Positions 54,812-64,000 of a stretch of DNA of 64,000 bases are shown here, piece after piece (position 1 is the first letter of the stretch; the number at the start of each line of letters is the position of its first letter). The stretch lies in NCBI GenBank assembly GCA_947579605.1, contig OX388319.1:19977447-20041446 (forward strand), in the 5' to 3' direction. Source of the DNA: Athripsodes cinereus (lineage: Eukaryota > Arthropoda > Insecta > Trichoptera > Leptoceridae). Below the pieces are notes generated by a model. It ran no database searches and had not been told where the DNA came from. It saw only the letters and a list, made by a program, of their open reading frames with translations. A program made the position numbers and the translations under genes.

Positions 54812-55395
54812 CCCTAGGATGGTAACAGGTGTGACGCATCACCCCACGTGCTTATTAACGCACCGATATCTCTAAAATTATTTGTTGTATCGCTCTAGCA
54901 TTTATGTATTCTTTCCTGGTTCCGTGCGTCAATAGTAGCCGATGCGCATTTGTAGTGGAAGCACGGTGATTCCCGGATTCAGGTACATATGGGGTGTTGC
55001 AACACCCGTGTTACTATTTACGTGTGGATTTTTTTGTACGTGTTAAATATTTTTTTTGTTTATTTTGAGTTCAATATGGCTTTTTTGATGAGGAAGAGCT
55101 CGTTGTGTTCTGTGCCGACGGAAAAATTACAGAAATGTAAAAAAAAAACTCGAAATGTATAAAAACCTGTTTGCCCGGAATATCGTGAAAAATTTCTGAA
55201 TTGTAATTAAGTAACCATATTTTTAATTTTAGTGTTCCTGTTACTTTAAAAACTGATTGATCTCATGCTAAAGGTTTCTCACTGTTTGTTTATCTAAAAT
55301 ATATATTGTAAAAATCTAAATTTGTTTCTTCATTCCTTCACTGGGGTGACATGGCACCCCTGTTACCATTTATGATCGTCGTTTCCATCCTAGGG
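54812..55395. mobile_element. piggyBac-type element, internally deleted, 584 bp
   Basis: TTAA on both sides (54808-54811, 55396-55399). Termini CCCTAGGATGG and CCATCCTAGGG are exact complements and begin with the CCCTAG typical of piggyBac. Subterminal GTAACA / GTTACC motifs repeat the pairing. Confidence 0.95.
55076..55208 (+). pseudogene. Relic of piggyBac transposase C-terminus
   Basis: MAFLMRKSSLCSVPTEKLQK then CKKKTRNV. After a shift PVCPEYREKFLNCN and a stop. The spacing C..C..PVC.E....F...C resembles the cysteine-rich domain that ends piggyBac transposases; one expected His position reads Tyr. Only the end of the gene is left, so the element depends on a transposase made elsewhere. 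Confidence 0.65.
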
Positions 55396-55519
55396 TTAAT
55401 AAGTCTTCGCAATTAGGCAGCTATACATTGTAATCATAAGACTCATGATAAAATATTTAGTATTATTTGATAGTTCAATCAGTATTGATATAATAATTAC
55501 AATACTATTACATGTACAC

Positions 55520-57194
55520 TAGGGTGTCCCTTATTTTTCAAAGTTTTAATTTTACAACGCATAGGCTCTTATTTTGTTCATTTGGTCCTAAAACACTCAA
55601 AAACCAATTTTTATCTTATTCGGAACAGTGCAACCCGTGCCGACTTGCACGGAAACATCTTCATACAAATTACTTCCCAGGGGCGGTGAATGCCCACTGT
55701 TATTGTCACTCAGTCTCGGTTTTTCTGGTAATTATCGATTTGCATCGGCACCGTGAGGAGAATTTCCTCTTGAATTGGATAATATATGCGATATTGTATT
55801 CGCCGATGCTCTCAAAAGACTAAAAACCAGAGAAGATAATAAATTATTGTTAAAGCAAAGAGAACCAAGACGTACAGGATGCTAAGCGGGTGTTGAAAAA
55901 AAAATGGCTGAAATTGAAAAAAAGCGAGGTTGAAAAAACTAGCAGAAGAGAAAAAGAGATTAAAGCGTATGGTTTCAGAGAGCTTGTTGGCACCTGCTGC
56001 TTTACACAGCTTTGATATGCCTGAGAGAGCCTCTGGCATCCACATAATTTTAAAATCAGATCTACTGGCGCAATGCATCAAGCACGATGGATGAGAAGAG
56101 CTATTTTTACTCTTCAAAAATATGTTTATTGCAGTCTTAGTTTAAAATGGGCGCTAAGGACAAAGAAAATTTACTAGATGTTTGTTTGTTTATTGTGGTA
56201 GTTCATCTAAAGTCCTTGCTTGAATGCTGTTTGGTGTTGAAAGCGCCGAATCAAGACTTGTGTTTTTTTTAAAACATTAAATGGTAACGAAAGAATTGAC
56301 AAGCTGATTTCCAAAGCGACTTAAAACAAGTTCAGACAACATTTTGTGATATTTGTCAAAAGAAATAGCTGTCCTTTTAATTTTTATGATAAAATTGATG
56401 AGCAGACCAAAGGGACCACTGTAGAAAATTTACAAAAAAAGAAAACTTTGGTGATTTCGGTAAGAGATATGAACAATCGAAGGAACAGATGTCTGGTTCT
56501 CTATATGTTAGGTAGAAGTGCTCAATTTATTTAATATGTTATACCATGTTCTTTTTATGTATTCTACAAGTAGCCTTAATGTTTAATAGGAAAAATTTTG
56601 AGTTATTTTGTATCCGTCAAGAGCAAAGATTTATTTTCTCAACTAAAACTTGACAGCACTTTCCTTCAAGAAGGTGTATCTTCGTATAAAGAAATCGTGG
56701 CATTTGTGGAAGCTTAAAAAAAGATATCTAGCTTAAAAACAGTGAATGACACAGCTGAAAGAGCTGATCCAAGGCGTTCATGGTTTGATAACCGTAGACG
56801 AAGAATAGAATAAGTTCTTATGACGTTGGGTGCATGAACATAGAAAAATGTACCTAGACTGTACAAGAGAGACTTTTTGGAGGATATATCGGAATTAATA
56901 AATATCAATTTTGTTAACTTTTTTTGATGATTATAAGAAATGATCCATATAAATTTGTGTTTTCATCAATATTTAGCTAACATAGTAGATTTAAGTGATG
57001 ATCTACAGCTAAATTTAAAAGACGCTTTAGCAGCTTTTTTCTAAAACTTTGAGGCTCTGTCGGCACGGGTTCCAATCAACGTAGAAAGCTTAAATTCTGT
57101 ATTTGGGTAAGTAATAGGCTAATAAACACAATTAGAGGGTATGCGTTTCAATAACTGAAAAAAATTTTTTTTCGACCAAATAAGGGACACCCTA
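55520..57194 (+). mobile_element. DNA transposon, 1675 bp, TIR TAGGGTGTCCCTTATTT, 8-bp duplication
   Basis: ATGTACAC flanks it exactly (55512-55519, 57195-57202). Ends TAGGGTGTCCCTTATTT and AAATAAGGGACACCCTA are perfect complements (17 bp). A second pair, ACCCGTGCCGAC (55633-55644) and GTCGGCACGGGT (57059-57070), lies inside. The 8-bp duplication fits hAT or P superfamilies. The interior has protein-like pieces on the plus strand (CRLARKHLHTNYF; FVKRNSCPFNFYDKIDEQTK; TVNDTAERADPRRSWFDNRR) separated by stops, so it carries a decayed, unassigned transposase. Confidence 0.92.
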
Positions 57195-57202
57195 ATGTAC
57201 AC

Positions 57203-58114
57203 GTACATGGTATTTGAACTATATTTAACAGATTAAAACATCAATCATTGATAGATGAAGGCTCTTCTATTTGATAATAATATCTAATTCATGTTTGATA
57301 GGATGATTAGCTTGTATTCATGGTAAATATTATACGTTCAACAAAGATTTCTATATTAATAATTACATATTTACACAAAGAAGCTTGTTAGAGGACTTTA
57401 AATAGATTTTATATCATATCGTCGTTGCATATTTAAAAAGAGACATGTGCACAAATTTTTATTTAGGCATACTCTTTTAAAACTGTTCATTAAGGCATTA
57501 AAATTGTAGTTTGGATTTTTTATTGGCGTGTGATATTATTCTTAAAGTATAGAATTTTAATATTTGATACTAAGAATCACTTTATAAAATGGTTATGATG
57601 TCATTATAAGCAGTTTATTCTAGAAATGTCAAAACATTTATGAATTCACATGTCCCTTTTTGAATATGCAACGACGATATTATGTGTGCTACTACTGCGA
57701 ACATATTGAAATATTAAAAACTTTTGATGGTTTATTATTACAGATTTATTCGTGTAAGAATGTGCTTCTCAAAATAATTATGTTATATTAATTAATTTAT
57801 TTATTTATTTATTTTATTTACAAAACAGTTTTTAAAAGATAAGTCACTAATGTCTACCTAACTGGGCATGAGCCCGTACCAAGTACGAGCCCATACCCGT
57901 ACCAATTGTATTCTATTAATTGTGGATGCGCTAAATGATATTTTAAACGAAACCATTTTGAACGAGAAAAGATTATTCTGTAATCTGTATTCTTAATAAG
58001 ATTAAATCAACGTTCTTTTATGTAGATTCTTAGTTTCTTTGCATCATCATCATTTGCATGATTAAATCACGTTTTCTCAAAACATCGCCTGCTTTCAACA
58101 TATTAAACATATAG
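57203..58114. other. Anonymous stretch
   Basis: 57865-57905 has the reiterated GAGCCC(G/A)TACC and CCCGTACC motifs. Otherwise AT-rich with nothing recognised. Confidence 0.5.
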
Positions 58115-58196
58115 AGGATGGCTTGAATGTTTGTTTCACGCGACTGGTCTTCTGCTACCCCACTTGTAGGATAATAATATTATGCCGTGACGGTAT
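58115..58196 (+). repeat. S short repeat, 3' end
   Basis: GGCTTGAATGTTTGTTTCAC, GACTGGTCTTCTGCTACCCC, ACTTGTAGGAT and TATGCCGTGACGGTATAC, with a short TAATAATAT insert. Confidence 0.75.
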
Positions 58197-58219
58197 ACAT
58201 ATTATTATATCACCAATTC

Positions 58220-58281
58220 AACAATGAGATGTGCTACCTTTTTATACATTTGCGGAATATGCCATCGTGATCATGTACCTA
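58220..58281 (+). repeat. S short repeat fragment interrupted by a MITE
   Basis: AACAATGAGATGTGCTACC and TTTGCGGAATATGCCATCG, then GTGATCATGTA where the MITE begins. Confidence 0.55.
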
Positions 58282-58562
58282 CACTGAGAAAAATATTAAC
58301 GAAATTTTACAACGAATCAGTGGTACGTACCTACTATCAGATTAGGACCAACGATGGTACAAACGATTCAGTAGTACGAATATACGAATATAATTATAAT
58401 ATTAACTTTTCGCAAACAAATTGTTGGTAAATTTACCAAAGACTTGTTTGATTAGGTTAATATTATAGATTCGTACTAATGAATCGTTTGTACTATATCT
58501 GGTCCTAATCTGATAGTACGTAGGTACCTACCAATGATTCGTTGTGAGTATTTTTCTCAGTG
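58282..58562. mobile_element. Long-arm foldback MITE, 281 bp, TA target
   Basis: TA (58280-58281, 58563-58564) flanks CACTGAGAAAAATATTAACG at the left and AGTATTTTTCTCAGTG at the right. Arms continue ~130 bp (AACGAATCA / TGATTCGTT; TACTATCAGATTAGGACC / GGTCCTAATCTGATAGTA). A TA target fits Tc1/mariner-type mobilisation. No coding capacity. Confidence 0.9.
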
Positions 58563-58746
58563 TAGATAGATACAGATTTAGATTGTTTTTTCAAATGTTC
58601 AATATGATTAATTGAATCTTTTCTACAAATGAAAACATATTTCTAACAAGTATCAAAGAATGTACAAAGAATAGGTCAGTCACTTTTTTTACAAGTAATT
58701 TAGTGTCAAACATTACACGCAAAACTGATTACATCTCCAATCCAGG

Positions 58747-58843
58747 TACGAGGTTTGCCCCATCCAGATTGTCTTAATTTTTATGGTACATAATGAACGA
58801 TCTGCAATGAGTCCACTGGCTACCCCACTTGTGGAAAATGCAG
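58747..58843 (+). repeat. S short repeat, 3' half
   Basis: ACGAGGTTTGCCCCATCCAG, ATTGTCTTAATTTTTATGG, CCACTGGCTACCCCACTTGT and GGAAAATGCAGT. Its tail is replaced by the C1 fragment. Confidence 0.8.
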
Positions 58844-58950
58844 TTATTTATTTATTTATTCTTTTTGCACATCATCATTACATAACAGTGTTAACAAAAT
58901 AATATAAAATTTTAGAAACTAAGACGATGTGCAGTGGCGAGATTATCACT
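58844..58950 (-). mobile_element. C1 3' UTR fragment
   Basis: TTATTTATTTATTCTTTTTG, CACATCATCATTACATAACA, GATGTGCAGTGGCGAGATTA: nearly identical to 28008-28120, implying a recent common source. Confidence 0.85.
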
Positions 58951-61076
58951 TTTTTATTATCACTATCACTCCACACTACGTTATCGTAGGTAAAAATAGA
59001 GAGACTGACGAAAACTCATCTTTTGATCACTCTAAAATCATTTACAAAATATTCCACAGTAGGTAGCTAGCTAGAACACCAATTAAAATTTTCTGTATCA
59101 ATTAATTACTTCTTTCATAACAATATTTAGCATATTTAATGTATTTATTCGTACATTTTAACGAGAACCTAAGTGTAATTTCATTACATACAATCTCAAC
59201 AATTACATTTAGTGACAAGCAGTTTTACTAAGACACATTCTACTGACGAAACTAACGATGGTTACGTATGCCCATAAAATTCGTGCAAGGGTCTAAACAA
59301 ACGTTACTATATCAACAGCTGATATTAGGTGAACATAATTTTATATGAAGATAGTAGAGAGAATTTTTTTTTAATTAACTAATTAATTCATTATTCGTGA
59401 ATTTCCTTATATATTCTAGAAATACTATTATTTACGTACTCACAATGAAAATGCTAGTTTTCTAGAAAGAATGCACTATTAAGTCAAGTTACTGAATTTT
59501 TAAAAACATCTTTACAACGTCGTCCAAGTAATATAAATTATACTGTGAAAGTGTTATTACTTGATTTAATTTTAATTTATATCATATTTTATTCAATTAT
59601 TTATTACTCGCTGCACTATTTAAGTATTTATCAGCGCTCTTAATAACGTTTAGAATGATTAATCAACTTTAATCATCGTAACCTTAAAGACGAATAAAAT
59701 ATAATAAATTAACAAATATTTGTCACTACTTATCCTAAATAGTTTTATTTTAAATAATAATTTAAAAAATAAAATAAACAATGGTGCCGCACATCTAAGC
59801 CCTCTATTGTTTAAACAGAATTTGTTTGACAATACATTCTTTACGTATTAATTATTTAGGTATTATTGCTGATTATTTATTACTGCAATAATGGATTAAT
59901 TAGTATCTAGCATTGGATTGTAAAGAGCTGTGAGCAATAACAACAATAATAATATATCTACCTCCCTTCCACTAACAGTACCTAATGTATTACAGAGTGA
60001 GTGCAGTATTGGTAATCTTACTTCGCCACCACTGCCGCTGCCGCCTCCTCTGTCTTTGGGAATTATGTCGTGGGATATTGTCGATTGGTTTGCACATTAT
60101 AACCAACGACATTCAAAGCGCTTGTTAGTGCCATAACACATTAATTCCTCATTTAACATGATAATAAACCAATAAGACATTTTAATTTTAGATGAATCTT
60201 GGTGTCACTAATAATCACAATTAGAAATTGCTTTTAATAATAATATAAACTCTATACTCTTCATAAAAAAATATGAATGAGCGAGTTTATTACCTGATGG
60301 AAATTTATGTACTGCGAAGTAGTTTGGCATCAGGATTTTAACCATAGACCACCAAGCAACCGAAAATATGTTGTCGATCATTGCCACCTCAATTAACTAT
60401 TATGCGGTCTGCCAAATCGTTAATTGTACCAAATACATTTAATACTAAGTTATCCAAATCTACAGGTAGGTCATATTTTTTATATTAGGGAGACAATGAC
60501 CATCTTCATTACATTCATTACAGTTAATCAACTTGATTACTTTCTCACAAAGCGTCCTGATGGTATAGATACATGATGGTCCAACTGACGCTCTCGCTGG
60601 TTCAATCTCTACCCAATGACTAGCTTATTTTTCGGTAATTTTTATTTGTATATTTTTATTTCTATCTGATAAGATACATACATTCCTAAGTCTTTTGTTT
60701 TTCTGACACAACAGAGCTTTACGGCTAGTTTGGTACACAGATCCTAGTCCATATTTTTATGCCTTTTGTGAATAGGTGTATTGTATGAAATTGTGAACAA
60801 CATTATTTCAATAAAGAAGGTTTATTTCATTAAATAGATAAAGATATACATATTGAAAACTTCTTGATTGACGCTAAGCACCATCTCATTGTATCGGTGT
60901 TATCATTGTCTCGTTAAATTTTTATTAATTACATTATAAAGCACCTTAAAACCATAATATTATAGCCATTGAGATTTCCTACTTAGTGAAGCATGATACA
61001 ATAACAATAATTTCATCAGCGCTCAACTATTATAAAATCAGATTTAACTTCGCCGTTGGACTTTTTAAGTCATGTT
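58951..61076. other. Anonymous stretch
   Basis: AT-rich except 60025-60075 (CCACCACTGCCGCTGCCGCC), a short GC-rich, CTG/CCG-like patch inside an open frame that I do not accept as a gene. Nothing else recognised. Confidence 0.5.
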
Positions 61077-61186
61077 TCGTGGAGCGACTGGCAAGGAATT
61101 GGTCTCCTACTCTTTCCCGGAAGTTTCACCACCGGAAGACCACTTCACTTTTGAGATATGCCATGATAGTGTTAAAGTAGTAGTAG
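61077..61186 (+). repeat. S short repeat with large internal deletion
   Basis: TTCGTGGAGCGACTGGCAAG, GTCTCCTACTCTTTCCCGGA and AGTTTCACCACC jump directly to TGAGATATGCCATGATAGTG and TTAAAGTAGTAGTAG, joining head to tail. Confidence 0.8.
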
Positions 61187-62224
61187 ACTTTTTAAGTGGG
61201 AATATCAATTTCACATATTTCTTTAATCATTCACATTAAATTAATTAAATACATAACCCAGGTATAGACCGAAAAAGTTACACAAATGACGATAATTTAT
61301 AAAAAGAAAGTAAATGAAGAGATTGATTTATTGTATTGAAGTGTACACTGTACATGTAAAAGCTATTTTTTTTTTGGTATTGCCCCAGAACAGCCCTTAG
61401 TCTAGTGGTGCAATATATTCCATAATGTTAATCTTTTTGTTTATTTGTATTTACAGTTTTGGAAAAAATAAACAAAAAAAAAAGTTTGACAATGTCCTTA
61501 TAAGACGAAAGACGTCTCTCTCAACAAAAAAAAAATAGGTTAAGTATTTCAAAAAGAAGGTAATTTAATTGAAGAAATAATTGCCAAACGTAAGTATTTT
61601 CAAATTAATTACCCTTAACACGACGATATATGAACATTTTTCATTTGGATCTATCGAACAAATACCTACTCGCTTGTTTTATATACCTAATCTTTGTAAT
61701 AACTCTTTGTTTAATTTTACAACAGTGAGTACATTAAGTTTGTATATCAAATTATGTTAATGATTCAAGCAGTTATGTACCTTTGCAGTTTCCGTCTATT
61801 TAAACATGATTAATTACAGGTTACAAATAAATTTTATCTTTGGCGGATACATCTCATATCATCCTTCCTTTAATATTTCATTTTATACTGAAATATTATA
61901 CAATTTTTATGTACCTATATTGTTATATCAGACCAATAAATTTAATACAAAAAAATTAAACTAATTGGGCATTTTGTTGTTCATGTATAAGTACGTACGA
62001 ATATTATTGAAACTAGAATAATGCTACTTATTAAGTGCAGTGAAGGTAAAACGTGTGAACAAAAGAAGTGGCCAGTCTCTTAATGATTGAGCTTTGGACT
62101 TCTTGAGAGCTTCTGGATTCTATGTATTCTTCTTGTTATCGACCTACTCCACTGGAACAATGCGACACAGTCACATTGCTTACTGTAAAGATATTTTTGG
62201 GGTGCACCTACATGTGTTTAATAA
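61187..62224. other. Anonymous AT-rich stretch
   Basis: Nothing recognised. Confidence 0.5.
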
Positions 62225-62421
62225 AAACTCAAATTCATTTATTGAGTTAACGTTTATTCTGTAATACTTCATGTTTATATATATGGAAGAAAACACAATT
62301 GGTTTTAGTTTTACTAAATATTTAATAGAACTAGTTTAACAATGAGTTTATAAGTCGAAACCAGGTCACTATTCAATTAAATATTAAGTGAAATTAAAAT
62401 CAATTGTGTTTTCTTCCATAT
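62225..62421. repeat. Dispersed repeat with foldback ends
   Basis: TATATGGAAGAAAACACAAT (near 62278) pairs with ATTGTGTTTTCTTCCATATA (near 62403). The left part matches 34795-34900, and GTCGAAACCAGGT matches 50.86 kb. Confidence 0.7.
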
Positions 62422-62428
62422 ATACTCA

Positions 62429-62564
62429 CGGGTGTCTTAGAAGGATTTTGGATGTCAAATGGATGGAAAGAGGTGACGCAATTGGCACAGAGACGCTCTG
62501 AATGGAGGAGGCTGGTTTCTGCCCTGTGCTCCCGAGAGGAGCGTTGAGGGCGATGATGATGATG
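62429..62564 (+). mobile_element. R2 insertion with internal deletion, 7-bp duplication
   Basis: ATACTCA at 62422-62428 and 62565-62571. TTTTGGATGTCAAATGG (as at 39521) is followed directly by ATGGAAAGAGGTGACGCAAT, so about 240 bp of R2 are missing. It ends with SREER codons and a GATGATGATGAT tail. Confidence 0.85.
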
Positions 62565-62746
62565 ATACTCAAATTCATCTTTTGAAATTGCTGGTACTTG
62601 CAGCAAAATTAATCAAAAAATAATATCTTTTAAAAAGCAGTCAGTTTAAGTATAGAATTGTGCAGTTGATAATAGTAGTTAAAAATTTCAACCCCTCATT
62701 CTAATAATATGGTAAATGGAGATTTGAATATTTTCTGCTATAATTT

Positions 62747-62890
62747 GAGTTCGTCGGTAGCCTCCAGGCTCAACTGACCAGCTCGACTCTACCGACGAAC
62801 TCTAGTCTCAGCCTCGTGAACAAGGGGTCCGTGGTTCGATAAACTCCCCTTTCACGACTCAAGCTTTAAGTAGCTTACTGTGAAATATAT
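62747..62890 (+). repeat. T: tRNA-derived SINE with inverted head
   Basis: GAGTTCGTCGGTAG (62747-62760) is repeated as its exact complement at 62789-62802, then the usual body follows (CAGCCTCGTGAACAAGGGGT, GTGGTTCGAT, CTCCCCTTTCACGACTCAAG). The B-box is cut after GGTTCGAT by a ~13-bp deletion, so this copy cannot have a normal pol III promoter. Confidence 0.85.
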
Positions 62891-64000
62891 ATAAGGTTGT
62901 ATTTGGGTTTATCACAAAAAACCCAGATATATCTTCTTTTTTTTTTTAAAAAAAAGACTGTAAATTTATAATGTACCTACCTATGACAAAGAATTATATG
63001 TACCTATGTCGCCTTCTATCAATGTATGGCTATTAGAAATGCAGATGGCAATTCAGCTGTAGTATATCTCTTCAAACTCATTACTGAAAATTCATCTTCA
63101 ATATTTATCAACATAATTTTTGGGTTCGCATATTTTAATACATTCGTTAGTGAAAATTTAATGCCTTCAGTTCTTTCAAAACAATGTGCCTATTTACTGT
63201 GTATTGTTGAAAAAATGCGATAAAAACTATACAGTTCAAAGGTGATAAAAATATACCAAAATATTTCTCAGGTATCAAGTATATATTTATGCATTCTTGA
63301 TATAATTCAATTATAAATAATAATTATGAAATATTATATTTCCCTTGCTGGCTTGACAGTTTGACGAGCGGATCTCGTTTTTGTATAAGAAATACAAATT
63401 ATTATATTAAACAATACAATGCATAATTTTAAATGACTTGTAATTATCGGGTATAATATGTTATTTAATAATAAATAGGTAACAATTAATTAATATTTAA
63501 AAAAAATTAATAAGAAGAGATAAATTAATAATAAGACTTTAATATTATCATTGTTATTATTATTATTAAAGGCCGTTTAACATTGTAAGTAAACGTTAAA
63601 TTTTATAATACAATATAATTATCCGCGTACTCTATAAAAAAATATTAATAATATTAGTATGACCTTAAGTTTTTCGTGAAATTTTGTCTTGTTACTGTGC
63701 GAGTTTGTAGGTGGTTGCCGTTAAAATTAAATTTAACGACATCAGCTGATTTTCAATATGATTGTTGAGATTTCATATAAATTACATTACAGAAGGTCTT
63801 TACGCTAAAATACATATATTATTTATATAAGTACGTTTGTCATATACAGAGGTGCTGGAAAACAAACACCATTGTTGCATGAAAATGCAGTGATGTTTAA
63901 ATGTTTCTAAGTTAATACGATAAAAACATATTTATTCGTACATTGCAGTATAATCTAATAATTTTATTTTTATTTGATAATACAAACATTAATTCAAGAA
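62891..64000. other. Anonymous AT-rich stretch to window end
   Basis: T10/A-type runs near 62937-62955. Nothing recognised. Confidence 0.5.

Noticed and set aside
59930..60136. Open frame starting MSNNNNNNIS with a proline-rich middle
   Set aside because: Low-complexity start from CAACAATAATAAT and a short CTG/CCG patch explain the openness. No promoter, splice or homology support.
60570..60640. GGTTCAATCTC resembling a B-box
   Set aside because: No matching A-box or cloverleaf around it.
1..64000. CRISPR array, prokaryotic operons, rRNA genes, telomeric TTAGG arrays
   Set aside because: No regularly spaced direct repeats of that kind, no rRNA-like segments and no TTAGG arrays were seen.

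Overview
This window reads as AT-rich, repeat-laden insect nuclear DNA, most likely lepidopteran (an inference from the mix of RTE-like and CR1-like retrotransposons with microsatellite tails, a TTAA-flanked piggyBac relic, hAT-type elements and tRNA-derived SINEs). I found no host protein-coding gene I can defend. It could be intergenic DNA or the inside of a long intron. Almost everything recognisable is a transposable element or a relic of one.

Families, using labels local to this report: R1 = RTE-like non-LTR retrotransposon whose 3' end reads GAGGGTATAG followed by a TAGATA-type tail (best copy 43190-44400, minus). R1b = relative with a GTAT-type or GAT-type tail (25.0, 30.8, 20.3 kb). 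R2 = another RTE-like family with a GAT-repeat tail (12.0, 30.3, 39.5, 62.5 kb and decayed copies). C1 = CR1-like LINE with a long open RT frame (28.0-30.2 kb, minus). C2 = CR1-like ORF2 C-terminus with an ATC-repeat tail (18.0, 32.3, 46.3 kb). S = a ~240-bp short repeat with about 20 copies, the most abundant unit here. T = tRNA-derived SINE (38.0, 51.2, 62.8 kb). DNA transposons: a piggyBac relic (54.8 kb), a 1675-bp element with 8-bp target duplications (55.5-57.2 kb), a 257-bp hAT-type MITE (46.1 kb), and several foldback MITEs (5.6, 13.4, 16.7, 24.0, 47.3, 58.3 kb).

Layout: 0-9 kb holds a broken Jockey-like RT, a hAT-like end, S and R1 fragments and a palindromic MITE. 9-25 kb is mostly anonymous AT-rich DNA with MITEs, a 120-bp tandem duplication and LINE ends. 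25-33 kb is LINE-dense, with the long C1 frame and R2, R1b and C2 copies around it. 33-42 kb is sparser. 43-49 kb carries the main R1 RT plus a nested C2/hAT site. 50-63 kb carries T and S copies, nested R1/non-LTR insertions and the two larger DNA transposons.

Most informative relationships: (1) the last ~38 nt of the S repeat match the last ~38 nt of R1, suggesting S is moved by the R1 machinery. (2) The hAT MITE at 46.1 kb is bounded by CTCTAGAC twice, while the paralogous C2 copy at 32.3 kb has that site once, a natural empty site. (3) Target-site duplications can be read directly around many insertions, giving a nested chronology. (4) Two insertions have inverted 5' ends. (5) Short promoter- or exon-like patches at 9.2, 34.4 and 38.8 kb are the only, weak, hints of host genes.
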